From Amaranthus tricolor (Eukaryota; Streptophyta; Magnoliopsida; Caryophyllales; Amaranthaceae): a DNA stretch of 64,000 nucleotides. The notes under the pieces were generated by a model. The model did not search any database and was not told where the DNA came from. It saw only the letters and a program-made list of their open reading frames with translations. Positions 39,739 through 50,010 of this stretch are shown here, piece after piece. The stretch spans positions 15,661,319 through 15,725,318 of the forward strand of contig NC_080056.1 of NCBI RefSeq assembly GCF_026212465.1. The letters run 5' to 3'. A program made the position numbers and the translations under genes. How positions within the stretch are numbered: the first letter of the stretch is position 1; each line of letters opens with the position of its first letter.

Positions 39739-40951
39739 TGTTGGCCTCTTAGGTTTTGATGATGACTTCACTTCTAAATAAACAAACATGTTTTAGAGAT
39801 TGTTTTGTAGGCAAATATCCGATTTTGTTAATCGTTGATGAAGCCTATGACTTGGTTCATGGAAGTTGTACATGTCTCAAATATCCAAGAAGTTGGATAA
39901 TTGCTTTGGAAGTCAATTTACTGTTCCCAGAGTTAAAGTCCTAACGAAAGTTGTAGATGGAGACAATGCGCTGTTCCCCACGATACAGGTCTGAAGAAGA
40001 CATTGACTGGAAGTTACGAAAATTATGTTTTCTGTTTTTAGTTAATGTAATATGATTAAAAGTTAAATTAGTTGCTTAATTAAATTAATTTATTAATTGG
40101 CAAAAAGTTTTTTTATACGCCTAAAATGAGGAGAAGACTTAGTCTTCATTTTGAATAAGTCTCCTTTTAATTTTGGACGGCTAAAAATAAGATCTCCTAT
40201 TTTTTAGGAGCTCATGTTTTCAAAACTCCTATGCTATTTTTAGCCTAAGGAAACTGATTTAATCTTTGAGCAAATGACAGCCGGTTATTCATTCTCATGT
40301 AACTTCACTATCCTTTAATTTTGAGAACGTGGATGATAGTGGGAGGTTTTGTCTGAGGTAACTGCTGTCTGTTCCCACTATAAATAGGAGGAAATCTTGC
40401 TCAAACCGATATCCAAAAAGAGTGTCTAATTAAGGGAGATCAATTAAGAAAAATATTCAAAGTTATTTTAATGCCAATTAATTCATTATATTTTTCTTGA
40501 GCAACTACTTAATTTTAATCTTCTTAGAAATTGGCCTATTAAGGGTAATATAGTGTTTTTGTTGTAACTAGACTTAAGGGAAGTCTAGGGGTATAGAGAA
40601 GCTTCAAGAGAAGCGTGAGAAGAGAAAGAGAAGGAGAGAAAAGAAGAGAAGAGAAGTAGTCCTAGAGTTGAGAAGCTTCAAGTGAAGCATATTTGTTTTA
40701 TGTAATTGTAACGAATTGCCTAAAACATAGTGAGAATTTTGAAATCCCGGGGGGGTCGTGGTTTTTCCCTCTTATTAGGCCAAGAGGGTTTCCACGTAAA
40801 ATCTTTGTCTCCTTTTATTATTTTTCTTTTCGTTTTTAAGTTTAAGTTTTGCTCTTTACTAGATACAATTCCGCAAAATTTGAGGCAAAAATCTTAAACG
40901 TAATATACAACAATTCACCCCCCCCCCCCCTCTTGTTGTATTCAATCATCT
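39739..40951 (+). mobile_element. Solo LTR of another (Sirevirus-like) element nested in RT
   Basis: A 1213-bp insertion flanked by ATTAG (39734-39738 and 40952-40956), splitting the RT domain of Sirevirus copy 1. It starts TGTTGGCC and has a TATA box. Near its end it carries CAATTCACCCCCC...TCTTGTTG, like the LTR end of the Sirevirus elements here, but it is a different family. It contains no primer site, polypurine tract or coding region, so it is best read as a solo LTR left by unequal recombination. The last bases are ATCATCT rather than the usual CA. Confidence 0.8.
40379..40387 (+). promoter_or_regulatory. TATA box of the solo LTR
   Basis: TATAAATAG in the plus orientation of the LTR, at a reasonable place for its U3-R promoter. 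Confidence 0.6.
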
Positions 40952-40956
40952 ATTAG

Positions 40957-41440
40957 CATTCCTACATTTAGTAGCTCCAAACAATATATCATCAACATAT
41001 ACTTGAACAATTAGAATATCTTTTCCTTTAGTTTTAATGAAAAGAGTTTTATCAATTTTACCTCGTTAAAATTCATTTTCAAGTAGATGTGAGCTAAATC
41101 TGTCATACCAAGCTCTTGGAGCTTGTTTTAAGCCATATAACGCTTTATTTAGTTTGAATACATGATTAGGTAGATCAGAATTTTCAAATCCTGGAGGTTG
41201 TTTTACATATACTTCCGCTTGCAAATATCCATTTAAGAATGCACATTTAACATCCATTTGATATAGTTTAATGTTCATGTAAGAAGCAAAAGCAAGCATA
41301 ATACGGATAGATTCTAACCTTGCAACTGGTGCGAAAGTCTCATCATAATCTATACCTTCTTCTTGATTATAGCCTTGAGCCACCAGCCTTGCTTTATTTC
41401 TTACAATATCTCCATCCTCATTAAGTTTATTACGAAAGAC
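40957..41440 (-). pseudogene. Sirevirus copy 1 pol, RT first part
   Basis: RT motifs [33 protein letters not shown] and [13 protein letters not shown] are followed, after an in-frame TAA at 41066, by the catalytic YVDD (40999-40988). A TGA at 41443-41441, where copy 2 has TGG for Trp, cuts the frame from integrase. The solo LTR interrupts immediately downstream. Confidence 0.9.
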
Positions 41441-42961
41441 TCATTTAGTTCCAATGATAGTACGATCTTGAGGTCTTTCAACTAGATCCCAAACTTTGTT
41501 CCTTTCGAATTCATTTAACTCATTTTGCATAGAAATAATCCACTCTGGTTCTTGTAATGCTTCTTTAACATCCTTTGGTTCTATAACAGAAACAAAAGTA
41601 GAAAATCTACATAGATTCTTAAGAGAGGATCGAGTTTGCGTACCTTTATTTGGATCACTTATAATGTTTTCTGGAGGATGTTGATATGATCTTCTAATTC
41701 TTCTTCGTAGTATGGATGGTGTGCTTTCATGCAAAGAACTTGTGCTAACTTCATTTGAAGTTTTTCTCATTGGTGTATCTAACACAGTATGCTCAGTAGG
41801 TATCTCAAGTTCTTGAGGTTGGGTCTCAAGATCAGATAGTGAGTCTTCAATGTTAACAACCTGTTTTCCTTCATCCTCAATACTTTGTATGATATCCTGC
41901 ATGTTATTCTTTTTAGCTGCACTGGTAACGTTAATATTCAGTTCATCATCACTTAAGTCATCAAAATGCTTATTAAGGCTTAACGCTTTAAACCCTTCGT
42001 TTGATGTTTCAATATCAGATTCATCAAAAACAACATGTATACTTTCTTCAACAATACCCGTACGCTTGTTCAACACTCTATAAGCTTTGCTATTTAATGA
42101 ATATCCAAGAAATATTCCTTCATCACTTCTAGCATCAAATTTTCCCAAATTATCTTTATCATTATTATGAATGAAACATTTGCAACCAAATGGTCTAAAG
42201 TAAGCTATATTTGGTTTTCTTCCTTTGAATAACTCATAGGGGGTTTTCTTAAGTATGGGTCTTATAAGGCATCTATTTAAAACATAATTAGCTGTGTTAA
42301 CAGCTTTAGCCCAATAGTGTTTAGCTAATCCATTTTCAATAAGCATTGTCCTAGACATTTCTTCTAAGGTTTGATTTTTCCTTTCAACTACACCGTTTTG
42401 TTGAGGTGTCCTAGGAGCTGAAAAGTTATGGGTTATTCCATATTTTTCACAAAAAGAGTCAAAGCCTAGCTGGTCAAACTCTCTCCCATGGTCACTTCTA
42501 ATTGAGACTATTGGAAGGTTCAGTTGAGTTTGCATCTCTTTACAACGTCTTGAGAATGGTTTCAAGGCTTCACTTTTATCCTTTAAAAAATCAACCCACG
42601 TAAATCTTGAATAATCATCAACAATAACTAAGATGTAAGATTTACCTCTTATGCTCCGTACACGCATTGGTCCACATAAATCAATATGTAAGAGTTCACA
42701 TGGTCTAGATGTACTTACCATTTTCTTCGGTTTGAATGAACTTCTTACTTGTTTACCTTTAATGCATGCGTCACAAATAAGACTTTGTAGATAGTCAAGA
42801 GCTGGAAGTCCCTTAACTAGATCTTTGTTTACCAACTTCTGCATGGTGTGTATATTGATATGACCAAGACGTCTATGCCATAGTTTTGGATCATTAGTAA
42901 TAGCTTTCAAGCATTTGAAATTCTGAGCTGCAATTTCGTTAGTAAGCATAAACATTATCAT
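41441..42961 (-). pseudogene. Sirevirus copy 1 pol, integrase region
   Basis: A 506-codon frame from the GAG-pre-integrase zinc site (LWHRRLGH...CDACIKGK) through the integrase core ([28 protein letters not shown] supply the D, D and E positions) and the long variable region before RT. It is joined upstream to the protease frame by a 5-base loss near 42950 relative to copy 2 and ends in a nonsense TGA. Integrase inserts the cDNA into the host genome. The domain itself looks complete. Confidence 0.9.
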
Positions 42962-43280
42962 TTCTAGGAGCAGTTATTAAAGTATCTCCGGTTTTAGGAT
43001 TTTTAACAACACATTTTTCTTTATCAAATATTACTTCATTACCTTTATCACATAGTTGAGACACGCTTAGCAAATTGAATTTTAAACTGTCAACTAAATA
43101 AACATCATCAATAGTTTTAGATGGATTCTTACCAATTTTACCAACTCCTAAAATTTTACATTTACCTTTATCTCCTAGGGTGATTGAGCCACTGCATTTT
43201 TCTTTAATTTCAGAAAATAAGGAGCTTTTACCACTCATATGCCTCGAGCAGCCACTATCTAAAATCCACTTTTGTTTAAC
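42939..43280 (-). pseudogene. Sirevirus copy 1 pol, protease region
   Basis: It begins after the 36-base spacer that follows the gag stop. The protease motif [13 protein letters not shown] keeps the catalytic D-S-G. The frame ends at 42939 because of a small deletion, and integrase continues in another frame. Confidence 0.88.
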
Positions 43281-43316
43281 CTACAAAACAAAAAAAATAA
43301 CCTATCTCAACCTTAC
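43281..43316 (-). other. Gag-pol spacer with intron-like ends
   Basis: A 36-base stretch starting GTAAGG at the gag stop and ending in a T-rich TTTTGTAG before pol resumes. The same spacer, with 37 bases, is in copy 2 (61797-61833). It is too short for a typical plant intron. Confidence 0.6.
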
Positions 43317-45097
43317 TTGGCTATCCAAGTGACAAATTTTGAACCATATTCAGGATAGACCATGTTGGGTGGTCTTGTCCCTTTAGGAACCCATATTTGC
43401 TTAACCTGTCCTCGTAATTCAAATGGAAAGGAATTCTTGATTATGTGATTTTCCTTACGTCTGTAAGGACATGCAAATCTCATATGTCCTCCTTTGCAAC
43501 AAAAGGTGCAAGTAGGTGTACGTTTATGTTTATATGCACTTTTCACAAATGTGGTTTTACTCTTATAGTTATGTGTAACATTATCAATACCACGTTTATC
43601 ACTAGTTGGTTTTTGTCGTGTAAGCATTTTAGTGAATTTAGAATCAGATTCATTTAGCTTGTTTAATGCTTGTAGATTTTTCTCAGACTCATGTTTCAAG
43701 GTTTTGATCCTGGCTTCAAGATCATTGTTCTCATTCTTAAGATCAATGAGCTGTTTAGTTTGGCTGAGATTCCGTTCTTTCAAGACCTTGACAGTCTTTT
43801 CAAGTTTAATTTTTTCAGCCTTTAGCGATTCATTTTTATCTAAGATTTCTTCACACCCTTTAGCATAATGTCGAATTCTATCTTCTAAGGTGTCTTTTTC
43901 TTCTTTTAGGATTTTTTCAATTTGAAACATATTGACGAGTGTTGTAACTAGTTCATCTTTTGAGCAAGTATTAAGAAAGTCACGTACCTCTTTTTGATTT
44001 TGATCTAAATCATCATCATTATCATTATTAGCCATAAGACATACATGAGCTTGTTCATCTTTAGTTTCAGATTCGGATGTTTCTTCAGAATCACTCCAAG
44101 TTGCAACCATTCCTTGTTTCTTTTTGTTCTTCTTGTAGGATTCCTTTTTCTTCTTTGGACAATCCTTTACGAGATCTTCTGTAGAACCACACTCAAAGCA
44201 AGCAAGTTTGTTAGTCTTAAAATTTGATTTAGAGTTAGAATACTTACCTTTGCTTCTGGATTTAAATTTCTTAAATCTTTTTCGCATCTTCATAATTCCT
44301 TCAAGACCTTTAGAGATCAATGCAAATGGATCTTCTTCATCATCGCTTTCTTCATTTTCACTTGAAGATTCATGATGATTCTTTGCCTTTAGAGCAAGAT
44401 TTTTCATGGAAGGTATTACATCATTTTCTCCATCATCATGTAGGGTAAGTTCATGAGTTGTGAGTTTTCCAAGGAGATCATCAAGTGATAGAACTCTCAA
44501 GTCTTGAGCTTCCTCAATGGCGGTGACTTTTGGACCCCATTTGGATCTTGGAAGACATCTTAAGACCTTCTGGACTTTTTCTGCATTATTAAAAGTTTTG
44601 CCAAGAGAATTCAAACTGTTAGTAATCAAAGTAAAACGAGTAAACATTTCATTGATATTTTCATCCTTTTTCATCTTAAACATTTCGTATAGATGCATGA
44701 GGATGTTGATCTTTGTTTCCTTCACTTGACTTGGTCCTTCATATGTCACAACCAGCTTATCCCATATGTCTTTAGCACTTGTACATGAAGAAACTCGATT
44801 GAACTCAGTACCATTCAAAGCACAACATAGTTGATTCATTGCCCTATAATTCTTGGAAACCCATTCCAAATCAGTTTGTGAATACTCGAATTCAGACTTT
44901 ATAACATCATTTCCATGAACATCCTTTTTCATGGGGATCTTAGGTCCTTTAGTTATGATTTCCCAAAGTTCCATATCTTGATCTATCACAAACATTTTCA
45001 TCAAGGTTTTCCAATGTGAGAAATTTGTACCGCAAAACAAAAGTGGTCTTGAACACGAACGTCCTTGAGCAAACAACCCTTCTACTATTGGATCCAT
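43313..45097 (-). CDS. Sirevirus Gag, copy 1
   Basis: An intact frame of 594 residues from the ATG at 45097-45095. A UBN2-type gag domain (FSHWKTLMKMFV, SCTSAKDIWDKLV) covers about residues 25-230. The first zinc knuckle near residue 300 reads CFECGSTEDLVKDC, where the His position is Asp. A long charged coiled-coil-like stretch lies at about 370-500, and a second knuckle CTFCCKGGHMRFAC near 531-544 has normal ligands. Gag forms the cytoplasmic particle and binds genomic RNA. Coiled-coil gag regions are a Sirevirus trait. The frame ends at TAA in the same place as copy 2, so this stop is probably ancestral. Confidence 0.9.
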   Translation of the reverse strand: MDPIVEGLFAQGRSCSRPLLFCGTNFSHWKTLMKMFVIDQDMELWEIITKGPKIPMKKDVHGNDVIKSEFEYSQTDLEWVSKNYRAMNQLCCALNGTEFNRVSSCTSAKDIWDKLVVTYEGPSQVKETKINILMHLYEMFKMKKDENINEMFTRFTLITNSLNSLGKTFNNAEKVQKVLRCLPRSKWGPKVTAIEEAQDLRVLSLDDLLGKLTTHELTLHDDGENDVIPSMKNLALKAKNHHESSSENEESDDEEDPFALISKGLEGIMKMRKRFKKFKSRSKGKYSNSKSNFKTNKLACFECGSTEDLVKDCPKKKKESYKKNKKKQGMVATWSDSEETSESETKDEQAHVCLMANNDNDDDLDQNQKEVRDFLNTCSKDELVTTLVNMFQIEKILKEEKDTLEDRIRHYAKGCEEILDKNESLKAEKIKLEKTVKVLKERNLSQTKQLIDLKNENNDLEARIKTLKHESEKNLQALNKLNESDSKFTKMLTRQKPTSDKRGIDNVTHNYKSKTTFVKSAYKHKRTPTCTFCCKGGHMRFACPYRRKENHIIKNSFPFELRGQVKQIWVPKGTRPPNMVYPEYGSKFVTWIAK

Positions 45098-45124
45098 CAC
45101 AAGATATTACTCTTTTTATGTGAA

Positions 45125-45141
45125 ACTCAGCTCTGATACCA
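45125..45141 (-). promoter_or_regulatory. Primer binding site, Sirevirus copy 1
   Basis: The minus strand reads TGGTATCAGAGCTGAGT two bases after the 5' LTR. Its first 12 bases match the initiator tRNA-Met complement used by Copia elements. Confidence 0.88.
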
Positions 45142-45143
45142 AT

Positions 45144-46610
45144 TAAAGGTTAATAGGAGGTTGAAAACTCTCTAGAGGGGGGGTGAATAGAGAGTTTGGG
45201 CTTTTAAAATTTTGTTCAGCAGTTTGTCTCAAGAGTTTGAGGAGTCTTTCAAAACTGTTTTCAGAAACAGCTTTGAGCCAATTTTGTTAACAATAACGTA
45301 TGTGCGGAAAAATAAACTTTAAAGAATATAACACACGATATGTTAACGAGGTTCGGTTCTAACTAACCAACTCCCCGCCTATGGGTTCTCTATCAACCCG
45401 TAGGATTTCAACGCCTTTTATTAATCCGACTTTAATACAAAGAAGACCTCACTATCTCCTCTCACCAAGTTCTTCCCCTTGAAGAACCGTATAGCAAGTC
45501 CCTTTAATAAAAGCAAAATCCCAAATCTCACAATAGAGATTCAATCCAGTTGAACACTTTAAAAAGTAATCTCAAGTTGGCGTATTAAACTTAATCTAAC
45601 TCCTTTTGAACTCTAAAGCCTATTACAAATGTAGGAGTTAGATGAACTAAGAATGATCAAATAGAAATTACAACGCTTTCAAAATACTTAGAGCAAATTT
45701 TAATTCAAGAGAGAAAGCTATAAGAAATGGTGCAAAAGGTGTATGTCGATGTATCCTTAGTTCTGAAATGAAGCCATGTATTTATAGTGCTATGCCTCCA
45801 CACAATTTGAAAAACAATAGGCTCCTTTCCCGTTATTCTTTGTTGACCTGGTCGTACAACGCCTTACTTCAAGACCTTGAGATTTTCTTCAAACTTACGT
45901 GTACTGATAGCTTAAAATAATTTCGTCATCATTGTCCAATACTATGCTGCCACGTTAGTACTTATACAAGATATTGAATTATAAGTATAAACCAGATTCA
46001 AAAACGTTTAAATAAAATCTATTATTAGAATAAATTCAAATAATATCCTATTAATAGTAAACTCTATTTTTAGCGCATCATCTATATAGTCGTTCATTAT
46101 TTTTAGCAAAATACGTGTACCTTTAACTAATCCAATTATTAAATTAACCTTAGTACGTATTTAGGTATGTATTTAACCACGTATTTAACTTACATGTTTA
46201 ACTACAAATTATTTCAATACTTACGATAAAACGTGTAACAAAAAATACTTAACTTTATTTCAAATAAAATCAAAGCTAATTTTAATGTACCTTGACCTAT
46301 TAAAATATTTCAAATATATATAAAGGAACATTGACTTGTAAAAATATTACAAAAATAATTACGAAATCAACTTTAATTAAACACGTTAATTTATTCAAGA
46401 CTTTGAAACGACCTTTCAAGACTTAAAACAATCTTAAGATAAACTTAAGTTAATAAAGCACATTCTAGTGTCTTTGTACTTAAACATATATATCAAACAT
46501 CAAATATATCAAATATGATTTTGGACTAACTTAAACAACTAAATGTAATTACTTAATTTATTTGTTTAACTAATATGCGTTTTGAATTATCATCAAGAGT
46601 TGAGTCTTCA
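45144..46610 (-). repeat. 5' LTR of Sirevirus copy 1
   Basis: Direct repeat of 34487-35971. The inner edge reads TAAAGG where the partner has TGAAGG, a point change of the terminal CA. Confidence 0.93.
45779..45786 (-). promoter_or_regulatory. TATA box in the Sirevirus 5' LTR
   Basis: The minus strand reads TATAAATA, about 640 bases before the LTR inner edge. It is the best candidate for the transcription start region. Confidence 0.55.
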
Positions 46611-46615
46611 GTTTG

Positions 46616-48300
46616 GTTTCTATTTCGGGGAAAAAGGTTGAAACTGATGACATTTGAATGGTGAGTTACATAAATAGGCGTACAACAGCCTTAAAGCTTC
46701 AAAATTAATGTTTGCTAACGTTTAATGTGCAAAAAGGTCACGGTGGAACAATTTGGTAAACCTTAGGGTTACCACGTGGATTTTTTAAAAGTTTTGGTTA
46801 CTATGTGGAAAACCCAAAACTTCAGGATTATCATGTGGAATTTCCATTTTTTTTATTCATATTTACTGTATATTCCCTATGGTAAGTAGGTTCATCAATT
46901 ATGGTCAACAAACAATATTCAATTTTTTTTTTAATTTTTCTTATGTAAAATTTTTCATTAATTTTTCTTACAATTTAACGATACATCATTATTATTTTTA
47001 AAAAATAAATTTCTTCATCGGTACAAAGATTTAAAGTAGTTATTAAATATATTTTTCTATTTCATTCTAAAAAATGAAGTGAATGAAACTTTAATTAATA
47101 AACTTAAACTTTTAAGATGAATAATAATTATGACTAGATAGCAAATTTAAATTTATTGTAGACCTCCTATATCAAGCGTCATTATCATAATAATCACCAC
47201 TCAATAAAGAGCTCATAAAAAGAACACAAATTCTTGTGAGAGACGGTCTCTTTAAGATCATCTCTAATTGGGCACCCAATATATATTTTTTGACATATTA
47301 TAAGTAGGCATTATGATGTAAATAGCTAGGCATTTAAGATATTGTGAGTAGGTATTAAGGATATAACAGGTACGCATTAAGAATAATATAAGTAGACATT
47401 AAGTTTTAATAGGCTGGGTTTGAGAGGTGTCGCTCTCTCAAGAGACTAGCTGAAACTAGAAACAACCTATTGCCATCATAATAGGCTGGGTTTTAATAGG
47501 CTATGGATGCACAAAATTGCCATGATGTAATGAAGGTAATGGTAAAGCAATAAGCTACTTGCTAGATTCAAATTTCAGCAAATTTGCAACCAATAATTTC
47601 ATACTGATGTTGTAGGTTACTTTCAAGAATAATTTCTTGTACTGAAATAACAACAAAAATGACAAAGCCTCAATCCCTATTCCAAAACAAATGGAAATGG
47701 TTGCATAAATCGAGATATAACCTCCGGTGATTATCCACAAATGTTCTACACTTAAATCCATATGATCTTACAAATCGAGATATCAACTAATCCTCAATAT
47801 GATCTTACCATATGACAGTGGAACAAGTATGATCATCTATTTAATGAAGATACTACCAATAAAGGTGTCAATAATCTAAGTCTTCCATCATTTTTTGTTT
47901 ACCAAAACAAGTAGGCTTTAGAGGTGTTATTTGGTGAAATACATTTTCCTTGAAAATTATTTTCAATGAAAACTATTTCAAATGAATAATGCAAATAATA
48001 ATTTATTATTTTTTTTTTGTTTGATTTGATGAAAGAGTCTTGGAAGAAATAGAAGTATTGGGGATGGAATGGTGGAAAATTGGTTTCCTTTTGATATTGA
48101 AGGAAATGTTCTCAAAGTGATGTAAAATCTTTCCACGTAAATTTTTCTTTTAAATTCTTTTCAAGCCAAACAACCAAAAATGGGAAGTTAGTTGAATGGG
48201 AAAATGTTTCCCCCAAAATAAACACTCTTAGTAGCACACACTGGATAACCCCCTCCCCCAATTCCTAACTAACATACCTCTAGTTAAGGCAATAAAGCAA
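46616..48300. other. Non-coding DNA between the Sirevirus and CACTA 2
   Basis: No host gene. About 47225-47460 has GAGACGGTCTCT and AAGAGACT words with a short repeated AAGTAGGCATTAAG unit, in the style of a small MITE, but its ends were not fixed. A frame at 47555-47761 has no recognisable domain. Confidence 0.45.
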
Positions 48301-48319
48301 TGTCTACAACCCCATCTTC

Positions 48320-49832
48320 TGCAACACGAGTGCCAGTTTGGCGATAACGTCCTTTGTAAATTCTGCTCAGAGGGTTGCTACTTCATCCCGCAGTATCGTT
48401 CGGGATTGAGCAGCAACACACTCTTTGCCGAATGCCTTCTGTAACACCACGCGGACGCCTCCTTTTCCGACTACCCGCCCACTGTGGTCTTTCTCTAAGA
48501 GCATATGCAATGCGTCAACAATGCCTCTTGGGGTGAACTCCCCCGTAGCTTCTTTTTCCTTCCAGCCCATCTATTCAAATAAAAAGTAACATATATAACA
48601 ATTAGTATAAGTAAATCAAAGACAAAGAATATAAAACAAATGAAGAATATACTTAATAATTTCGAAACTCAGCACAGCATTAGCAACCTTCTTCGTTCCC
48701 GGATCATTAATGGTAAATTTACCACTTGCATCTCGGGAATGAAGCCCGCAATACTGATCTCGCACCCAATCTCCAGCAGGAGTATTCACAGACGCGGAGG
48801 TAGTCATAGATGAGGGCGTGGATGAACTATGATTGGGACATAAACCCGCATCCACCCACTCTTTTCAGAACTCATCGTACGTGTTTTGGCCCAAGCGATG
48901 GTAAAACTTTCTTTTGCTTGCTAATTCAGAAGCTTTACCACGCTTTTCCTAATTAATCATTTGAAATCAAATGTCATATATTAGTTTAATAACTGAATCA
49001 AAAGAAGTAAATTCAAATCAAAAACTATAATATAATATGAAATACTTACTATTTCAATGGGAGTTGTTCTTTTGGCAACAAAAGCCTCCCATTCTCTCTT
49101 CGATATGTGACCTCATATTTCGTACGGCATCTTTGAAGATGCTTGCTCTCCACCTTCGTTTCTCGTTTTGACATTTTTGGTCGTACAGGCACGCCTTTTT
49201 GTGATCCAGCAAGTTATTAGCTTAGATTTGAAATCTCTGAATCTTTCAGCAACAGCTGAAAGAAACACATTCTTCTTCTCCTTATCGCTCTCGATGTGAA
49301 ATTGATTCTACAAAAAAATAATTATATTTATTAGTGTTAATTAAATTAATTTTAAAGTGACACTAAATGAATAAAAATAGTAAAGTTGCTTACCACAGTA
49401 TCATTCTATAGAGAGTTCTTCGAACCCTCTAGAACCTCGTTCGATGCGTGAAATATGGAAATCTTGTGGATACATAGGCCCACTTGTTTTTCATATTGCC
49501 TACGCCATTTTCCGCAGGGTTGACCCGATGCATTGTATTCCAAATGCATGGGTGCTATGACTTTGAGGTTTTTCGTAGGACTTCGCTCTTTTCTTTTTAC
49601 TGGTAGTGGGAGCATCCATTATTAGTGAGGCATCTTCAGTCTCATAATCATTGTCAAGTGGTGGAGCTTCTTCAGCCATACGCTCGTATCTCACAATTTG
49701 GTCCTCTTCAGTGTCGTAACTGTATATGATGCTCATTATCCAAGGTCTCAATCTCGGGGACAATTTCGTCTCTGAATAGATGTATTGTATATCTACCTGA
49801 AAGAGTATAAATAGAAATATATTAGAACACAA
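48320..49832 (-). pseudogene. CACTA 2 second gene (TNPA-like), broken
   Basis: Fragments on the minus strand include an acidic start (49832-49500), a GQPCGKWRRQYEKQVG motif like the Ptta/En/Spm family in another frame (49615-49406), a KREWEAFVAKRTTP region near 49080, an exon with TYDEF followed by an in-frame TGA (near 48868), the exon 48855-48616, and a last exon from 48570 with a TGA at 48369-48367 and a final TAG near 48322. Multiple stops and a frameshift mean no full product. Exon borders are inferred. Confidence 0.6.
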
Positions 49833-50010
49833 GCTAAGTAATATGAAGAATATGACTATAATTTACAATTCTAATATGTTCAACACAATAATATATATCA
49901 AATAGTGTTGTGTGCAAAGTTTCATGCAAAACAAACCAAGTTTTAGCTACTTTATGTGCGAAAGTGCCAAAAAAACTTTAAAAGGCTTAAAATTCATACT
50001 TGTGAATCAC

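Larger units (their letters stand above)
34487..46610 (-). mobile_element. Sirevirus (SIRE/Maximus-type Copia) retrotransposon, copy 1
   Basis: A complete 12.1-kb element in minus orientation. LTRs of 1485 and 1467 bp are flanked by the 5-bp duplication GTTTG (34482-34486 and 46611-46615). Inside are a primer binding site, a long gag with two zinc knuckles and a coiled-coil-rich middle, a broken pol, an extra envelope-like ORF after RNase H, and several polypurine tracts. The large gag, the extra 3' ORF and the multiple polypurine tracts are Sirevirus hallmarks. A 1.2-kb solo LTR interrupts RT. By eye the two LTRs differ by only a few per cent. Confidence 0.95.

Noticed and set aside
43281..43316. 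A spliced intron joining Sirevirus gag and pol
   Set aside because: Ends look like GT..AG, but 36-37 bases is shorter than plant introns normally are, and splicing there leads to a TAG in both copies instead of the pol frame.
47225..47460. A defined MITE with GAGACGGTCTCT ends
   Set aside because: Suggestive words and short repeats, but no clear TIR pair with a target duplication.
48230..48260. Left terminus of CACTA 2 at CACACACTGGATAACC
   Set aside because: It does not match the right end (CTCTAGTGGAAAAAACC inverted) and lacks subterminal repeats next to it.
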